Positions 54,882 through 63,874 of a stretch of 64,000 bases of DNA are shown piece after piece; positions within the stretch are counted from its first letter, which is position 1, and every line of letters begins with the position of its first letter. The stretch is from Colwellia sp. C1TZA3 (lineage in GTDB: Bacteria > Pseudomonadota > Gammaproteobacteria > Enterobacterales > Alteromonadaceae). The translations under genes were made by a program, and so were the position numbers. The notes below the pieces were generated by a model. That model was not told the DNA's origin. It did no database searches and was given only the letters and a program-made list of their open reading frames with translations. The DNA is taken from NCBI RefSeq assembly GCF_007954265.1, contig NZ_VOLS01000010.1, forward strand, positions 29,829 through 93,828, read 5' to 3'.

Positions 54882-55663
54882 GTGATGTTTTATTACAAGT
54901 TAGTAACCTGAGTAAAAGCTATAAAGATAAAAACTATTGGTTTAATCGTAAATGTACAACGGTACTTGAGCCTTTATCTTTTGATATTATGGCGCATAAA
55001 ACGCTCGCTATTGTAGGCGAAACAGGCTCTGGAAAGTCTACTATTGCAAAATTACTGGTTGGCGCTGAATTACCCACCACTGGCCATATTCGTTTAAATG
55101 GTCAAACTTTAGAACCAGGTAATTTTAAGCAACGTTGTCAACATGTTCGCATGATTTTTCAAGACTCAGGCACAACTTTAAACCCCAGTCTTACGATAGA
55201 ACAATTATTAGATGAACCCCTACAACTCAATACCAAGCTAAGTGAAGTTGAGCGCCACCAATTGATCCGAGAAACCTTGCAAAAAGTTGGTTTGTTGGCT
55301 GAGCATATGAGCTTTTATCCTCATATGTTTTCAGGGGGTCAAAAGCAACGTATTTCATTAGCACGAGCGATAATATTACAGCCACAAGTGATCATTCTCG
55401 ACGAGGCATTAGCATCACTCGACCCGTCTTTACGCTCACAAATGATCAACCTCTTGCTCGATTTACAACAGCAAATGGGTCTAGCATTTATATTAATCTC
55501 TCATAACCTCGGTATTGTCAGGCACTTTAGTGATGAGATGATGGTACTAAGCAAGGGTGAGGTTTTAGAGTTTGGCAAAACCAACGATATTTTACAAAAA
55601 CCTCAGCACAAGTACACAAAAAAGTTAATCATGAGTCAACGTTTTCAATTACTGCATCGTTAG
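54878..55663 (+). CDS. sapF: SapF-like ABC transporter ATPase
   Basis: 261 aa with Walker A GETGSGKST, the intact signature FSGGQKQRISLARA and Walker B VIILDEALAS. It is the second ATPase of SapBCDF, last of the operon. In E. coli SapBCDF has been linked to putrescine export, while Sap in pathogens imports antimicrobial peptides. No terminator is evident; a composite mobile element follows. Confidence 0.92.
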   Translation: MSDVLLQVSNLSKSYKDKNYWFNRKCTTVLEPLSFDIMAHKTLAIVGETGSGKSTIAKLLVGAELPTTGHIRLNGQTLEPGNFKQRCQHVRMIFQDSGTTLNPSLTIEQLLDEPLQLNTKLSEVERHQLIRETLQKVGLLAEHMSFYPHMFSGGQKQRISLARAIILQPQVIILDEALASLDPSLRSQMINLLLDLQQQMGLAFILISHNLGIVRHFSDEMMVLSKGEVLEFGKTNDILQKPQHKYTKKLIMSQRFQLLHR

Positions 55664-55716
55664 CTTTAATGGCCAATAACTTCGTCTTAATAACTATAAA
55701 CTTGGCAAATAAGTTA

Positions 55717-56082
55717 TACCAGTTTCACTAATGATCTAAGCTACTTTATATGCTAGAAAAAAACCAAGTACAAGGCGTTTATTTTAATCACTCGTTGTTC
55801 AGGACAATAGGCGCCTACATTGTCTAATACCAATTACATTAAGTTATTGCTCACTTGTACTAGTTAAAATAGCTCAAGGCTGTGTTGCTCTCACTCCCAA
55901 TAGCCAGCTATTGCTCAATCGAGCGCCTTACCTTGAATTATTTTTCCTGCGCACAACAAGATCACAAACTTAATGGAACTGGTATAATAAGCTGCATCCA
56001 TGCAATGATAATGAGTAAATAAATAACGCCGTAGTGGGTTGTTTTAACCCGTACAAATAATAGGTAATTGGTGAGATGGGTA
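55717..56082. mobile_element. Second MITE-like family, copy M, interrupted by copy G
   Basis: TTA duplications at 55714-55716 and 56083-56085 flank TACCAG...GGGTA. A 157-bp element with its TAA duplication sits inside. Without it the element is about 206 bp, somewhat longer than the other members, and contains the shared ATAACGCCGTAGTGGG segment. Confidence 0.75.
55828..55984 (+). mobile_element. 157-bp MITE-like element, copy G (nested)
   Basis: Forward copy with TAA duplications at 55825-55827 and 55985-55987, inserted in a member of the second family, so it is the younger of the two. Confidence 0.9.
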
Positions 56083-56170
56083 TTATCTATTATTATACCG
56101 AACTGAAAACTTGAGCTTCTTCAAATTACCTAGCCACTAAACTGTTTCTTTAACACAACCACATACCTTA

Positions 56171-56193
56171 TACCAATCCCATTAAGTTATTGC
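56171..56193 (+). repeat. Solo left end of the 157-bp element
   Basis: TACCAATCCCATTAAGTTAT and three more bases match the left end exactly, preceded by TTA. The rest is missing. A truncated or recombined copy. Confidence 0.75.
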
Positions 56194-56238
56194 CCCCCTT
56201 TGGACTGATGAGCAAATAAAACTTAAACCTTAAAAAGT

Positions 56239-56267
56239 AAAAAACCAGCCTATTGGCTGGTTTTTTT
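56239..56267 (-). terminator. Intrinsic terminator of ppiD
   Basis: AAACCAGCC/GGCTGGTTT hairpin with a TATT-like loop and A and T tracts, about 30 bp after the ppiD stop. Confidence 0.88.
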
Positions 56268-56297
56268 AAGCTTTATTAGCTCACATAGTGCTATACG

Positions 56298-58205
56298 TTA
56301 ATATTGCGTGGTCGGTGCTTGCACTTTTTTACGCACAATCTCTGCGCCGACTTTTAACGATTCAACATAACTTAAATAAGACGCTTGTGCCAATTGCTGA
56401 GTTAACTGCTGTGACAAGTTTGGTGAGTCTACCACTGCACCTTCGTTGACTGCTTGCACCTCAAGCAACGCTAAATTGCCATTACTAAGATTTACTGTCG
56501 TTGCCGATACCGCGCTTTCACTTGGGCGAGGCAGTTTAAAAGCTTCACGTGCTAAACTTGCATCTAAGCCACTACCGACACGTGCAACGGCTATTTTAAC
56601 TTCCATAGCAGCGCCAATGGTAGCTAGTTGCTCAGTAATATCAGTACCAGACTTAAATGCAACCAGTAATTCATCCGCAACAGTTTGAGCTTTTTCAGAG
56701 GCTTTTATCGCTAGCAAAATATTTTCGATTTGTGCGCTGACTTCAGCAAGGGGTTTGACACTGGCTGCTTGGTATTCATTTAAGCGCATTACAATCGCTA
56801 AGTTATCACTAACTTCAACAATATCAGAGTTTAATTGCTCATTCACCACAATATCAGAAAAAGCCACATCAACAACATTGTCAACATTAAAAGGCGCAGT
56901 ATTAACGCCACGCGTTAACCAGTCAGATGTTTTTATGGTGGCATTAATTGCGCCTGCAGCATCGTATAAACTGTCAGGAAACTCGAAACTTAAACGCGCC
57001 ATTTCTTGTTGAAGCTCAAAAAATTTGTCTTGCGCTTTTTCATTTTTAGCTTTTAAAACAATATTGTCACGTACTTCAGCTAAGCTTTGTACTTTCTCAG
57101 CTTTATAGTCAGTCAATTTAATAATGTGAAAACCAAAGTCAGTTTTAACCACTTCACTTATACTACCAATACCTGACAAGGCAAATACGGCATCATCAAA
57201 TGCGGTGTCCATTACACCAGCGTCAATCCAATCTAAATCGCCGCCGTTTTCACCACTAAAAGTATCGGCTGAATGCTCTTTTGCTAATGTAGCAAAGTCT
57301 TCACCTGCATTTATTTTAGCAAGTATCGTTGCTGTTCTGGCTTTAGCTTTTGCTTCATCATCGCCAAATTCAATAAGAATGTGAGCAACACGACGTTGTT
57401 CTTCATCGCGGTATTGATTAATATTGCTTTTATAATAATCTTCAACATCGGCATCGCTTAGCATCATTGTTTTAGCAATAGTATCAACATCAAGCGTAAT
57501 GTAATTAACTTTTATCTGCTCTTGGTTTTCAAAACGCGATTTGTTAGCAAGATAATAATCATTAACTTCTTCATCGCTCAACTCGATACTGGCTTTAAAT
57601 TGTTCAGCATTAATGGTTGCAAAACGAATATCACGTTGCTGGTTTTGTAAAGCAGTAAACATGTTTTCTTGGTAAGGTAAGCTAAATTCGCTTGCCACCA
57701 ATGCTTGGGTTAATTGACGACGAGTCATTTCAGTGCGTAAATAGTCACGAAAATCAGCTGATTGATAAAAACCCGCCTGATTAATCATCGCTAAATAACG
57801 ATTGTTGTCAAAGACACCGTCAATTTGAAATTCTGCCATATTACGAATGGTACTTTTAATTCGCTGATCAGCTACGCGAATAGCAAGCGCTTCTGAGTTT
57901 TGATCGATAAGCTTTTGGTTAATTAAATTATCAACCACACCGTTACGAAAATTACTCATGTAGCTAGGATCAGCTGATAATGTTTCAAACATTTCACCAA
58001 ACTGCTCAGCCATACGATTGCGTTGTGCTTGATAAGCTTTATTAAACTCATCTTGTGATATTTTATCACCATTGACATCAGCCACTGAGGTATCAACTGA
58101 GTTGCTGTAACTACCAATGCCGGCAACAGCAAAGGTTAAAATAATAAAACCAAGAATAATCTTGGCTGTTAATCCTTGAGAGCTTTCTCGAATATTTTCT
58201 AACAT
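56298..58205 (-). CDS. ppiD: Peptidyl-prolyl isomerase PpiD (periplasmic chaperone)
   Basis: 635 aa, one N-terminal membrane anchor (LTAKIILGFIILTFAVAGIG), a SurA-N-like chaperone region, then a parvulin-type domain (EEQRRVAHILIEFGDD ... ENGGDLDWIDAGVMDTAFDD ... DFGFHIIKLTD) and a second, degenerate half. It assists folding of exported proteins at the SecYEG exit. Stands alone; the common neighbour hupB is not here. Confidence 0.93.
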   Translation of the reverse strand: MLENIRESSQGLTAKIILGFIILTFAVAGIGSYSNSVDTSVADVNGDKISQDEFNKAYQAQRNRMAEQFGEMFETLSADPSYMSNFRNGVVDNLINQKLIDQNSEALAIRVADQRIKSTIRNMAEFQIDGVFDNNRYLAMINQAGFYQSADFRDYLRTEMTRRQLTQALVASEFSLPYQENMFTALQNQQRDIRFATINAEQFKASIELSDEEVNDYYLANKSRFENQEQIKVNYITLDVDTIAKTMMLSDADVEDYYKSNINQYRDEEQRRVAHILIEFGDDEAKAKARTATILAKINAGEDFATLAKEHSADTFSGENGGDLDWIDAGVMDTAFDDAVFALSGIGSISEVVKTDFGFHIIKLTDYKAEKVQSLAEVRDNIVLKAKNEKAQDKFFELQQEMARLSFEFPDSLYDAAGAINATIKTSDWLTRGVNTAPFNVDNVVDVAFSDIVVNEQLNSDIVEVSDNLAIVMRLNEYQAASVKPLAEVSAQIENILLAIKASEKAQTVADELLVAFKSGTDITEQLATIGAAMEVKIAVARVGSGLDASLAREAFKLPRPSESAVSATTVNLSNGNLALLEVQAVNEGAVVDSPNLSQQLTQQLAQASYLSYVESLKVGAEIVRKKVQAPTTQY

Positions 58206-58536
58206 CTTTATCTCTTTACACGAGGGTATTGTACTTTTCGGGCGATTTTAACTGCAGTATTAATTTACCGCTATTATGCGTTGTAATTATTGAGTAGCTG
58301 TTTAATTAACTAAAATTATAATTCACTTTAGTAACTAACTAATTAGGCCATTTCACTAACTTACACGCTTTAAAGTCGCAATATGAGCGAGCATGTTAGC
58401 CCAATAATAATAAAAATGAAACCCTTTTACTCTAGCGATGAAATAACGCTCAAATAACCATCATCTAACCATAAGTAATACTAATTTCATCAATTTTAAC
58501 TTTAAGTTTTAAATTTTTTTACGGGTTTTAATGGCT
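58206..58536. other. Intergenic gap between ppiD and ccmH
   Basis: AT-rich, no gene or clear hairpin. It holds the ppiD promoter on the left. No convincing element copy is present; TACTAATTTCATCAATTTTA (58479 on) is only loosely similar to an end. Confidence 0.4.
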
Positions 58537-59046
58537 TTACTTCTTATTGAGAATATCATCCAAGTTAGCTTGCTCTTGTGTAGATAAATCATGTTCATTT
58601 ACCTTAACTTGACTACGTTTTCGTAACACAAATACCACGCCGATAATAAAACCAAAAAGAATAACCAATGGACCAAACCATAGGATATAAGTTTGTTCTT
58701 TTAATGGCGGTCGATATAAAACAAAATCGCCGTATCGGTAGACCATAAAGTCAATAATTTCTTGATCACTCATACCTTCTTGTAACAGGTTATAAAGATT
58801 ATTTCTTAAATCTACGGCAATCTTCGAGTTCGAATCTTCCAAATTTTGATTTTGACACTTAGGGCACCGTAACTCTTTAGATAATATTTGAAAGCGTAAT
58901 TGGGTTGCTTCATCCTTAAATTGAAAGGTATCCATTGAGCTTGCATTTACGCTAGTTACCCACAGAGCACTTAACAATATGGTGCCGATAACTAAGCGTA
59001 TAACATACTCTAATGTGCCAATCTGACTGCCTATTGGATTTCGCAT
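58537..59046 (-). CDS. ccmH: Cytochrome c maturation protein CcmH
   Basis: 169 aa from the ATG at 59046, which overlaps the ccmG stop (TAATG, AAGGAG upstream). Signal-like N-terminal helix, the CXXC motif LRCPKCQNQNLEDSNS, and two C-terminal membrane helices. It presents the reduced CXXCH of apocytochrome c for haem attachment. The longer in-frame start at 59112 lies inside ccmG. Confidence 0.93.
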   Translation of the reverse strand: MRNPIGSQIGTLEYVIRLVIGTILLSALWVTSVNASSMDTFQFKDEATQLRFQILSKELRCPKCQNQNLEDSNSKIAVDLRNNLYNLLQEGMSDQEIIDFMVYRYGDFVLYRPPLKEQTYILWFGPLVILFGFIIGVVFVLRKRSQVKVNEHDLSTQEQANLDDILNKK

Positions 59047-59597
59047 TAAGACGCTCCTTCGGCCATTTCTGCTTCGAGCGTTTCGATTAACGGCAGAAAC
59101 TCTTGTTGCCATACCTCATCATTAATCGGACCTGCGAAACGTTTACGAATAATACCCGTGTGGTCGATAACAAAAGTTTCAGGCGCACCAAATACACCAA
59201 TGTCTAGGCCAAGTGCGCCCTGTTCATCAAAAATAGAAAAAACATAAGGGTCTTGATATTGTTTTAACCAACTTAAGGCGGCCTTGTGATCATCAGTAAA
59301 ATTAAGGCCATAGAGTTTAATACGCGGATCTTGAGCAATATTAAGCAGGTATGGATGCTCATATTTACACTGTATACACCAAGTAGCCCAGACATTAAGT
59401 AAAACAATATCGCCTTTTAGATCGTCTCGACCTACTGGTTGATCAAGCGCTTTTAATGTCGGCAATTCAAAATTTGGCAATGGCTTACCTATCATGGCTG
59501 ATGGCATCGACTGCGGATTAAGAAATAAACCTCGGTATAATAATACCGCCAATAAAAAAAATAAAATTAATGGGATAAAACGAATAATGCTTTTCAC
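59046..59597 (-). CDS. ccmG: Thioredoxin-like protein CcmG/DsbE
   Basis: 183 aa with an N-terminal membrane anchor and a periplasmic thioredoxin fold. The active site is WATWCIQCKYEHP (CIQC), with the family GVFGAPETFVIDHTG near the end. It reduces apocytochrome c or CcmH. 3 bp after ccmF and overlapping ccmH. Confidence 0.94.
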   Translation of the reverse strand: MKSIIRFIPLILFFLLAVLLYRGLFLNPQSMPSAMIGKPLPNFELPTLKALDQPVGRDDLKGDIVLLNVWATWCIQCKYEHPYLLNIAQDPRIKLYGLNFTDDHKAALSWLKQYQDPYVFSIFDEQGALGLDIGVFGAPETFVIDHTGIIRKRFAGPINDEVWQQEFLPLIETLEAEMAEGAS

Positions 59598-59600
59598 TAA

Positions 59601-61586
59601 TTATGCCTCTTGTAAAACAACGGGTTTAGCTTGGGTAAGCTTTTGTTCTGTTACTAGCACGCGCTTACGATAGCGTTTACTTAATATGGCTAAGAAACCA
59701 CCCATTGCCATAAAAAAGGCACCTAACCATATCCAGACAATAAAAGGTTTATAATATAAACGCATTGACCAAGAGTTTTGATCTAACGGATCACCTAAAG
59801 CAACATAGATGTCACGCCATAAGTTGGTATGAATGGCCGCCTCGGTCATGCCCATGCTTTGTACTTTATAGGTCCGTAGTTCTGGCTGTAATAATGTAAC
59901 AAAGTCACCGTCCAGTGAAACCTTAAGTTGCCCTTGAATTGCGCTATAATTAGGTCCTAAAACATCTTTAGTACCGGCAAACTCTATTGTGTAACCTGAT
60001 AAATTAGCACTTTCACCTGGCGCCATTTTCACGTTCATTTCTTTTTCATAGGTCGACACCATAGTCACACCGATAACCGTAATTGCAATGCCAGCATGGG
60101 CAAGCGCCATACCAATATGATTAAGTGGCACAACTGAAAATTTCAAGCGACCATCAGCCTGCTTAGCATTGATAAAGACATCTTTTAAAACAGCTAAAAC
60201 AATCCAACAACCTAAAGTCATGCCAATAAATGCACTTAGGCTAAACTCACCCGCATAAATAAACGGCCAAGCAGCACCAAATATTACACTAAAAATTGAA
60301 GTATTATTTAAATGTTTAGATAGTTCACCTTTACGCGCTTTTTTCCAGCGGGTAAGTGGCCCAACACCCATAAATAGAAATAAAGCGATCATCATAGGAA
60401 CAAACACAGCATTAAAATATGGTGCACCTACTGATATTTTACCCAGCCCCATGGCATCAATAATAAGCGGATAAAGTGTGCCTAATAAAATAGTAACTGT
60501 CGCCGTGACCAATATTGACATGGCAATTAAAATAGCGTTTTCACGTGAATAAAACGTAAAACGGTTAGGGCTACTAACATTTGCAGCTCTAAAGGCATAA
60601 AGCGTTAACGAGCCGCCAACGGCTATCGCTAATAATACGAGCAAGTACATGCCACGCCCTGGATCTACTGCAAATGAATGTACTGAGGTAATAACACCTG
60701 AGCGTACTAAAAACGCTCCTAATAAATTCAAAGAAAAAGTAAAAATAGCCAGTAATAATGTCCAATGCTTAAAAGTGTTACGTTGTTCTGTTACTGCTAA
60801 CGCATGAATTAGTGCAGTACCGGCAAGCCATGGCATAAATGAAACATTCTCAACCGGATCCCAAAACCACCAACCGCCCCAGCCAAGCTCATAATATGCC
60901 CACCAGCTGCCTAACGCGATACCTACTGATAAAAATGACCAAGCAGCAACCGTCCATGGGCGAGACCAACGTGCCCATGCGGCATCCATTTTCCCAGCCA
61001 TAAGGGCAGCAATAGCGAAAGCAAAAGCAACTGAAAAGCCAACATAGCCCATATACAACATGGGTGGGTGAATAATTAAGCCAATGTCTTGTAACAATGG
61101 ATTTAAATCACGACCTTCAAGGGGAAAATTGGGTAATAAACGCTCAAACGGGTTAGAGGTTAAGAGCGTAAATAAAATAAAGCCAACTGCGATCATGCCC
61201 ATTACAGCTAAAACACGGGCGACAAATTCTTTTTCTAGTTGCTTACTAAAAACACTAACCGCGAAGGTCCAACACGTTAGGGCAAAAACCCAAAATAGCA
61301 TAGAGCCTTCGTGTCCGCCCCAAACAGCACTGATTTTGAAGTAATATGGCAATAAACTATTCGAGTGACCGGCAATATATTTGACTGAAAAATCATCAAC
61401 CGTAAAGCTATAGGCTAATAAAAAAATACTGATTGCTACAAAGAAGAAGAGACCAAAACTTAATGGTTTGGCACTATTAATTAATTGTTGATTATTCTGC
61501 GCTACGCCAATCAGCGGCACTACGCTTAAACATAATGCAAACGCTAACCCAATAATGAGTGCGAAGTGCCCGAGCTCTGGGATCAT
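59601..61586 (-). CDS. ccmF: Cytochrome c haem lyase CcmF
   Basis: 661 aa with about 14-15 membrane helices. The haem-handling WWD domain is WGGWWFWDPVENVSFMPWL around residue 230-250, with conserved His near it (HPPMLYMGYVG, GSWWAYYELG). It attaches haem delivered by CcmE to apocytochrome c. ccmE and ccmABCD are not in this window; ccmI lies upstream, an order different from the classic ccmEFGHI. Confidence 0.94.
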   Translation of the reverse strand: MIPELGHFALIIGLAFALCLSVVPLIGVAQNNQQLINSAKPLSFGLFFFVAISIFLLAYSFTVDDFSVKYIAGHSNSLLPYYFKISAVWGGHEGSMLFWVFALTCWTFAVSVFSKQLEKEFVARVLAVMGMIAVGFILFTLLTSNPFERLLPNFPLEGRDLNPLLQDIGLIIHPPMLYMGYVGFSVAFAFAIAALMAGKMDAAWARWSRPWTVAAWSFLSVGIALGSWWAYYELGWGGWWFWDPVENVSFMPWLAGTALIHALAVTEQRNTFKHWTLLLAIFTFSLNLLGAFLVRSGVITSVHSFAVDPGRGMYLLVLLAIAVGGSLTLYAFRAANVSSPNRFTFYSRENAILIAMSILVTATVTILLGTLYPLIIDAMGLGKISVGAPYFNAVFVPMMIALFLFMGVGPLTRWKKARKGELSKHLNNTSIFSVIFGAAWPFIYAGEFSLSAFIGMTLGCWIVLAVLKDVFINAKQADGRLKFSVVPLNHIGMALAHAGIAITVIGVTMVSTYEKEMNVKMAPGESANLSGYTIEFAGTKDVLGPNYSAIQGQLKVSLDGDFVTLLQPELRTYKVQSMGMTEAAIHTNLWRDIYVALGDPLDQNSWSMRLYYKPFIVWIWLGAFFMAMGGFLAILSKRYRKRVLVTEQKLTQAKPVVLQEA

Positions 61587-61741
61587 GATAATTCCTGTAA
61601 ATTAATGTTAAAACATTATTGGGACTAAGTTTAGCTGATTTTAACTAGTCAAGACTAGTGCCAAATCAGATCTTCTCGGCTGAGATGTCACCACAAATGT
61701 TACCGAAGGTAAATTTTGCAGTGACACTTAAGCCATTACCT
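61587..61741. other. Short ccmI-ccmF intergenic stretch with hairpin
   Basis: Contains ACTAG-TCAAGA-CTAGT (about 61641-61656), a small hairpin extended by GATTT/AAATC on its flanks. It may be a regulatory or weak termination structure between ccmI and ccmF. Confidence 0.35.
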
Positions 61742-63004
61742 TTATGGTACTTGTGCTGATATTTTCATTGTAATCAAACTTTTTTCCATCGCATCAATAT
61801 TAAGTGCTTCTGCTTTAAAGTCACCCGACTTGATACCTACACTACCTTGCATAGACACTACCGCGTAAATATGTACTTTATCGACACTACTTAAGCGCAT
61901 TTGTGGCGTCATTGCTTGTGAGTCATCTAAGACTATACTGACCGGCAAGTCACTGGCTTTAATTTTAACAGCAGCTAAAGGCATTCTAGGACCCTCTGTA
62001 GCAATGGCATATATGTATACGGTCTTATCTTCACTGTTGATCAATTGTTCTTGAATATTAGCCGCTAAAGAGACCTCAATAGTCAGGTGTGGTAAGTTTG
62101 CATCAAGTTCAGCATTAACCGTCCCAGAAGCTGTATTTTCATTGCTCAATCGTAATTGGTTTTTAGCTTCCTCCACAGCACCCGCTAATGCTTGTGTACT
62201 TATCCCTGGTCGATCACTATTTAAAACGACTTCCCAGTACTGCACTGCTTTAGCAAACTTTCGATTGGTAAAACTGTCCATACCTAAAAGAATATTAGTT
62301 GATGCGTCTAATGGGTTCAACACTAGTGCCTTATCAATCACAGCTTGAATGTTTGGGTTAAGTTGCTGATTATTTTTATAATACATCGCTTGAGCTTTTG
62401 GCCCTAATAACTCAGCATGCTCTCCCACTTGCTTCATTACACCGTCAAATGCCTCAATCGCATTGTCAAACTCACCAGCAGAAATATAGGCTTGACCTAA
62501 GCTGAACAAAGCTTGTGAATTAGTAGGGTCGTCTTTTACTTCGCGCTGAAGTTGCTGTAAACGAAAAACCAGCATTTGTTCTGGGTTTAATTCACTCTGC
62601 GCGTTATTGTCATTACTAACAACAGGTGAACTTAATTGCGCATACGAACCAAGGTTCATATAGGTATATAAACTAAAACTAACCACAGCCAATGCGATAC
62701 CTAATGGCCATAACCGTGATGCCTGCTGTTTTTCAACCGTTGGCGATTGACTTAATGTAGCATCTTGCAAAAGTGTTTTATCTAACTCTGCTTTTAACTG
62801 TAGGTAACTGTCTTGCCCAATACTGCCCTCAGCCAAATCATTGTCGAGAAGTGACAAGTGCTCATGATAAAGTGTGACATTGGTTTCTTGACGAATATTT
62901 AGATTTTCCGCACCGGTATTATTTTTAGGTGAAGAAAAAATACGCCAGACAATAAGTAATGCAATCACTATTAATGATAAAACTGCCAGCCAGAATGTAG
63001 TCAT
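61742..63004 (-). CDS. ccmI: Cytochrome c maturation protein CcmI
   Basis: 420 aa from the ATG at 63004 (MTTFWLAVLSLIVIALLIVW). Two N-terminal membrane helices with a cytoplasmic Leu-rich loop between them (about residues 25-95), then a TPR-rich periplasmic part (LFSLGQAYISAGEFDNAIEA, ASTNILLGMDSFTNRKFAKA) and a C-terminal beta domain. It holds apocytochrome c for CcmFH. No clear ribosome site is seen. Confidence 0.9.
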   Translation of the reverse strand: MTTFWLAVLSLIVIALLIVWRIFSSPKNNTGAENLNIRQETNVTLYHEHLSLLDNDLAEGSIGQDSYLQLKAELDKTLLQDATLSQSPTVEKQQASRLWPLGIALAVVSFSLYTYMNLGSYAQLSSPVVSNDNNAQSELNPEQMLVFRLQQLQREVKDDPTNSQALFSLGQAYISAGEFDNAIEAFDGVMKQVGEHAELLGPKAQAMYYKNNQQLNPNIQAVIDKALVLNPLDASTNILLGMDSFTNRKFAKAVQYWEVVLNSDRPGISTQALAGAVEEAKNQLRLSNENTASGTVNAELDANLPHLTIEVSLAANIQEQLINSEDKTVYIYAIATEGPRMPLAAVKIKASDLPVSIVLDDSQAMTPQMRLSSVDKVHIYAVVSMQGSVGIKSGDFKAEALNIDAMEKSLITMKISAQVP

Positions 63005-63406
63005 ATTATTTAATTTATACCTATGTTGATGCAATTATTTAAACTGTGGAGTGTTAGCCCTGTAAGAGGTTTTAAATTAAAGCTATTTGAAGCAATAATT
63101 AATCTTTAATGCCCTTGTTTATAAGTGCTATAGAGTAGCAATTATATGCTATTTTTTCTAGCGATACCGTCGTAAAAAAGCACATATTCATCGTAATAAT
63201 ATTGGTAACTTAATCACTGTAAAGTTGTCATTACTATAACAGCCTAATAGCTCGATTTTATTTTTCTAATATGCCACATAACATTGATCCTTAACTCTAA
63301 GGGCATAGATACCAGTTCAATATTTAATTGCAGTCAAAAATAGCATAATTTGATTAGTATCATAAAAAGCACACAGAATTTAAAACAAGGTTGAAAGGGC
63401 TAATTA
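63005..63406. other. Intergenic gap upstream of ccmI
   Basis: AT-rich; presumably contains the ccmI promoter on the minus strand. No gene seen before the element cluster. Confidence 0.4.
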
Positions 63407-63563
63407 TACCAGTTCCATTAAGTTTGTGATCTTGTTGTGCGCAGGAAAAATAACTCAAGGTAAGGCGCTCGATTGAGCAATAGCTGGCTATTGGGAGTGA
63501 GAGCAACACAGCCTTGAGCTATTTTAACTAGTACAAGTGAGCAATAACTTAATGGGATTGGTA
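63407..63563 (-). mobile_element. 157-bp MITE-like element, copy H
   Basis: Reverse copy. TTA at 63404-63406 and 63564-63566; the right TTA also borders the neighbouring second-family element. Confidence 0.9.
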
Positions 63564-63647
63564 TTATACCAAGTTGATTAATTACCTGCTCATTTTTAAT
63601 GGTTAAAATGAATAACTACAGCGTTATAAAATTTATAAGGTGAATAA

Positions 63648-63804
63648 TACCAGTTCCATTAAGTTTGTGATCTTGTTGTGCGCAGGAAAAATGACTCAAG
63701 GTAAGGCGCTCGATTGAGCAATAGCTGGCTATTGGGAGTGAGAGCAACACAGCCTTGAGCTATTTTAACTAGTACAAGTGAGCAATAACTTAATGGGATT
63801 GGTA
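63648..63804 (-). mobile_element. 157-bp MITE-like element, copy I (nested)
   Basis: Reverse copy in the second-family element, with TAA duplications at 63645-63647 and 63805-63807. Removing 157 bp plus one TAA restores GAATAACTAC, exactly as in the copy at 29467. Confidence 0.92.
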
Positions 63805-63874
63805 TAACTACTGACTAAATTTTATGCCTTGTATTTATCAATTTTTCCTCATGAAAAAGGTGATCACTTAATTA

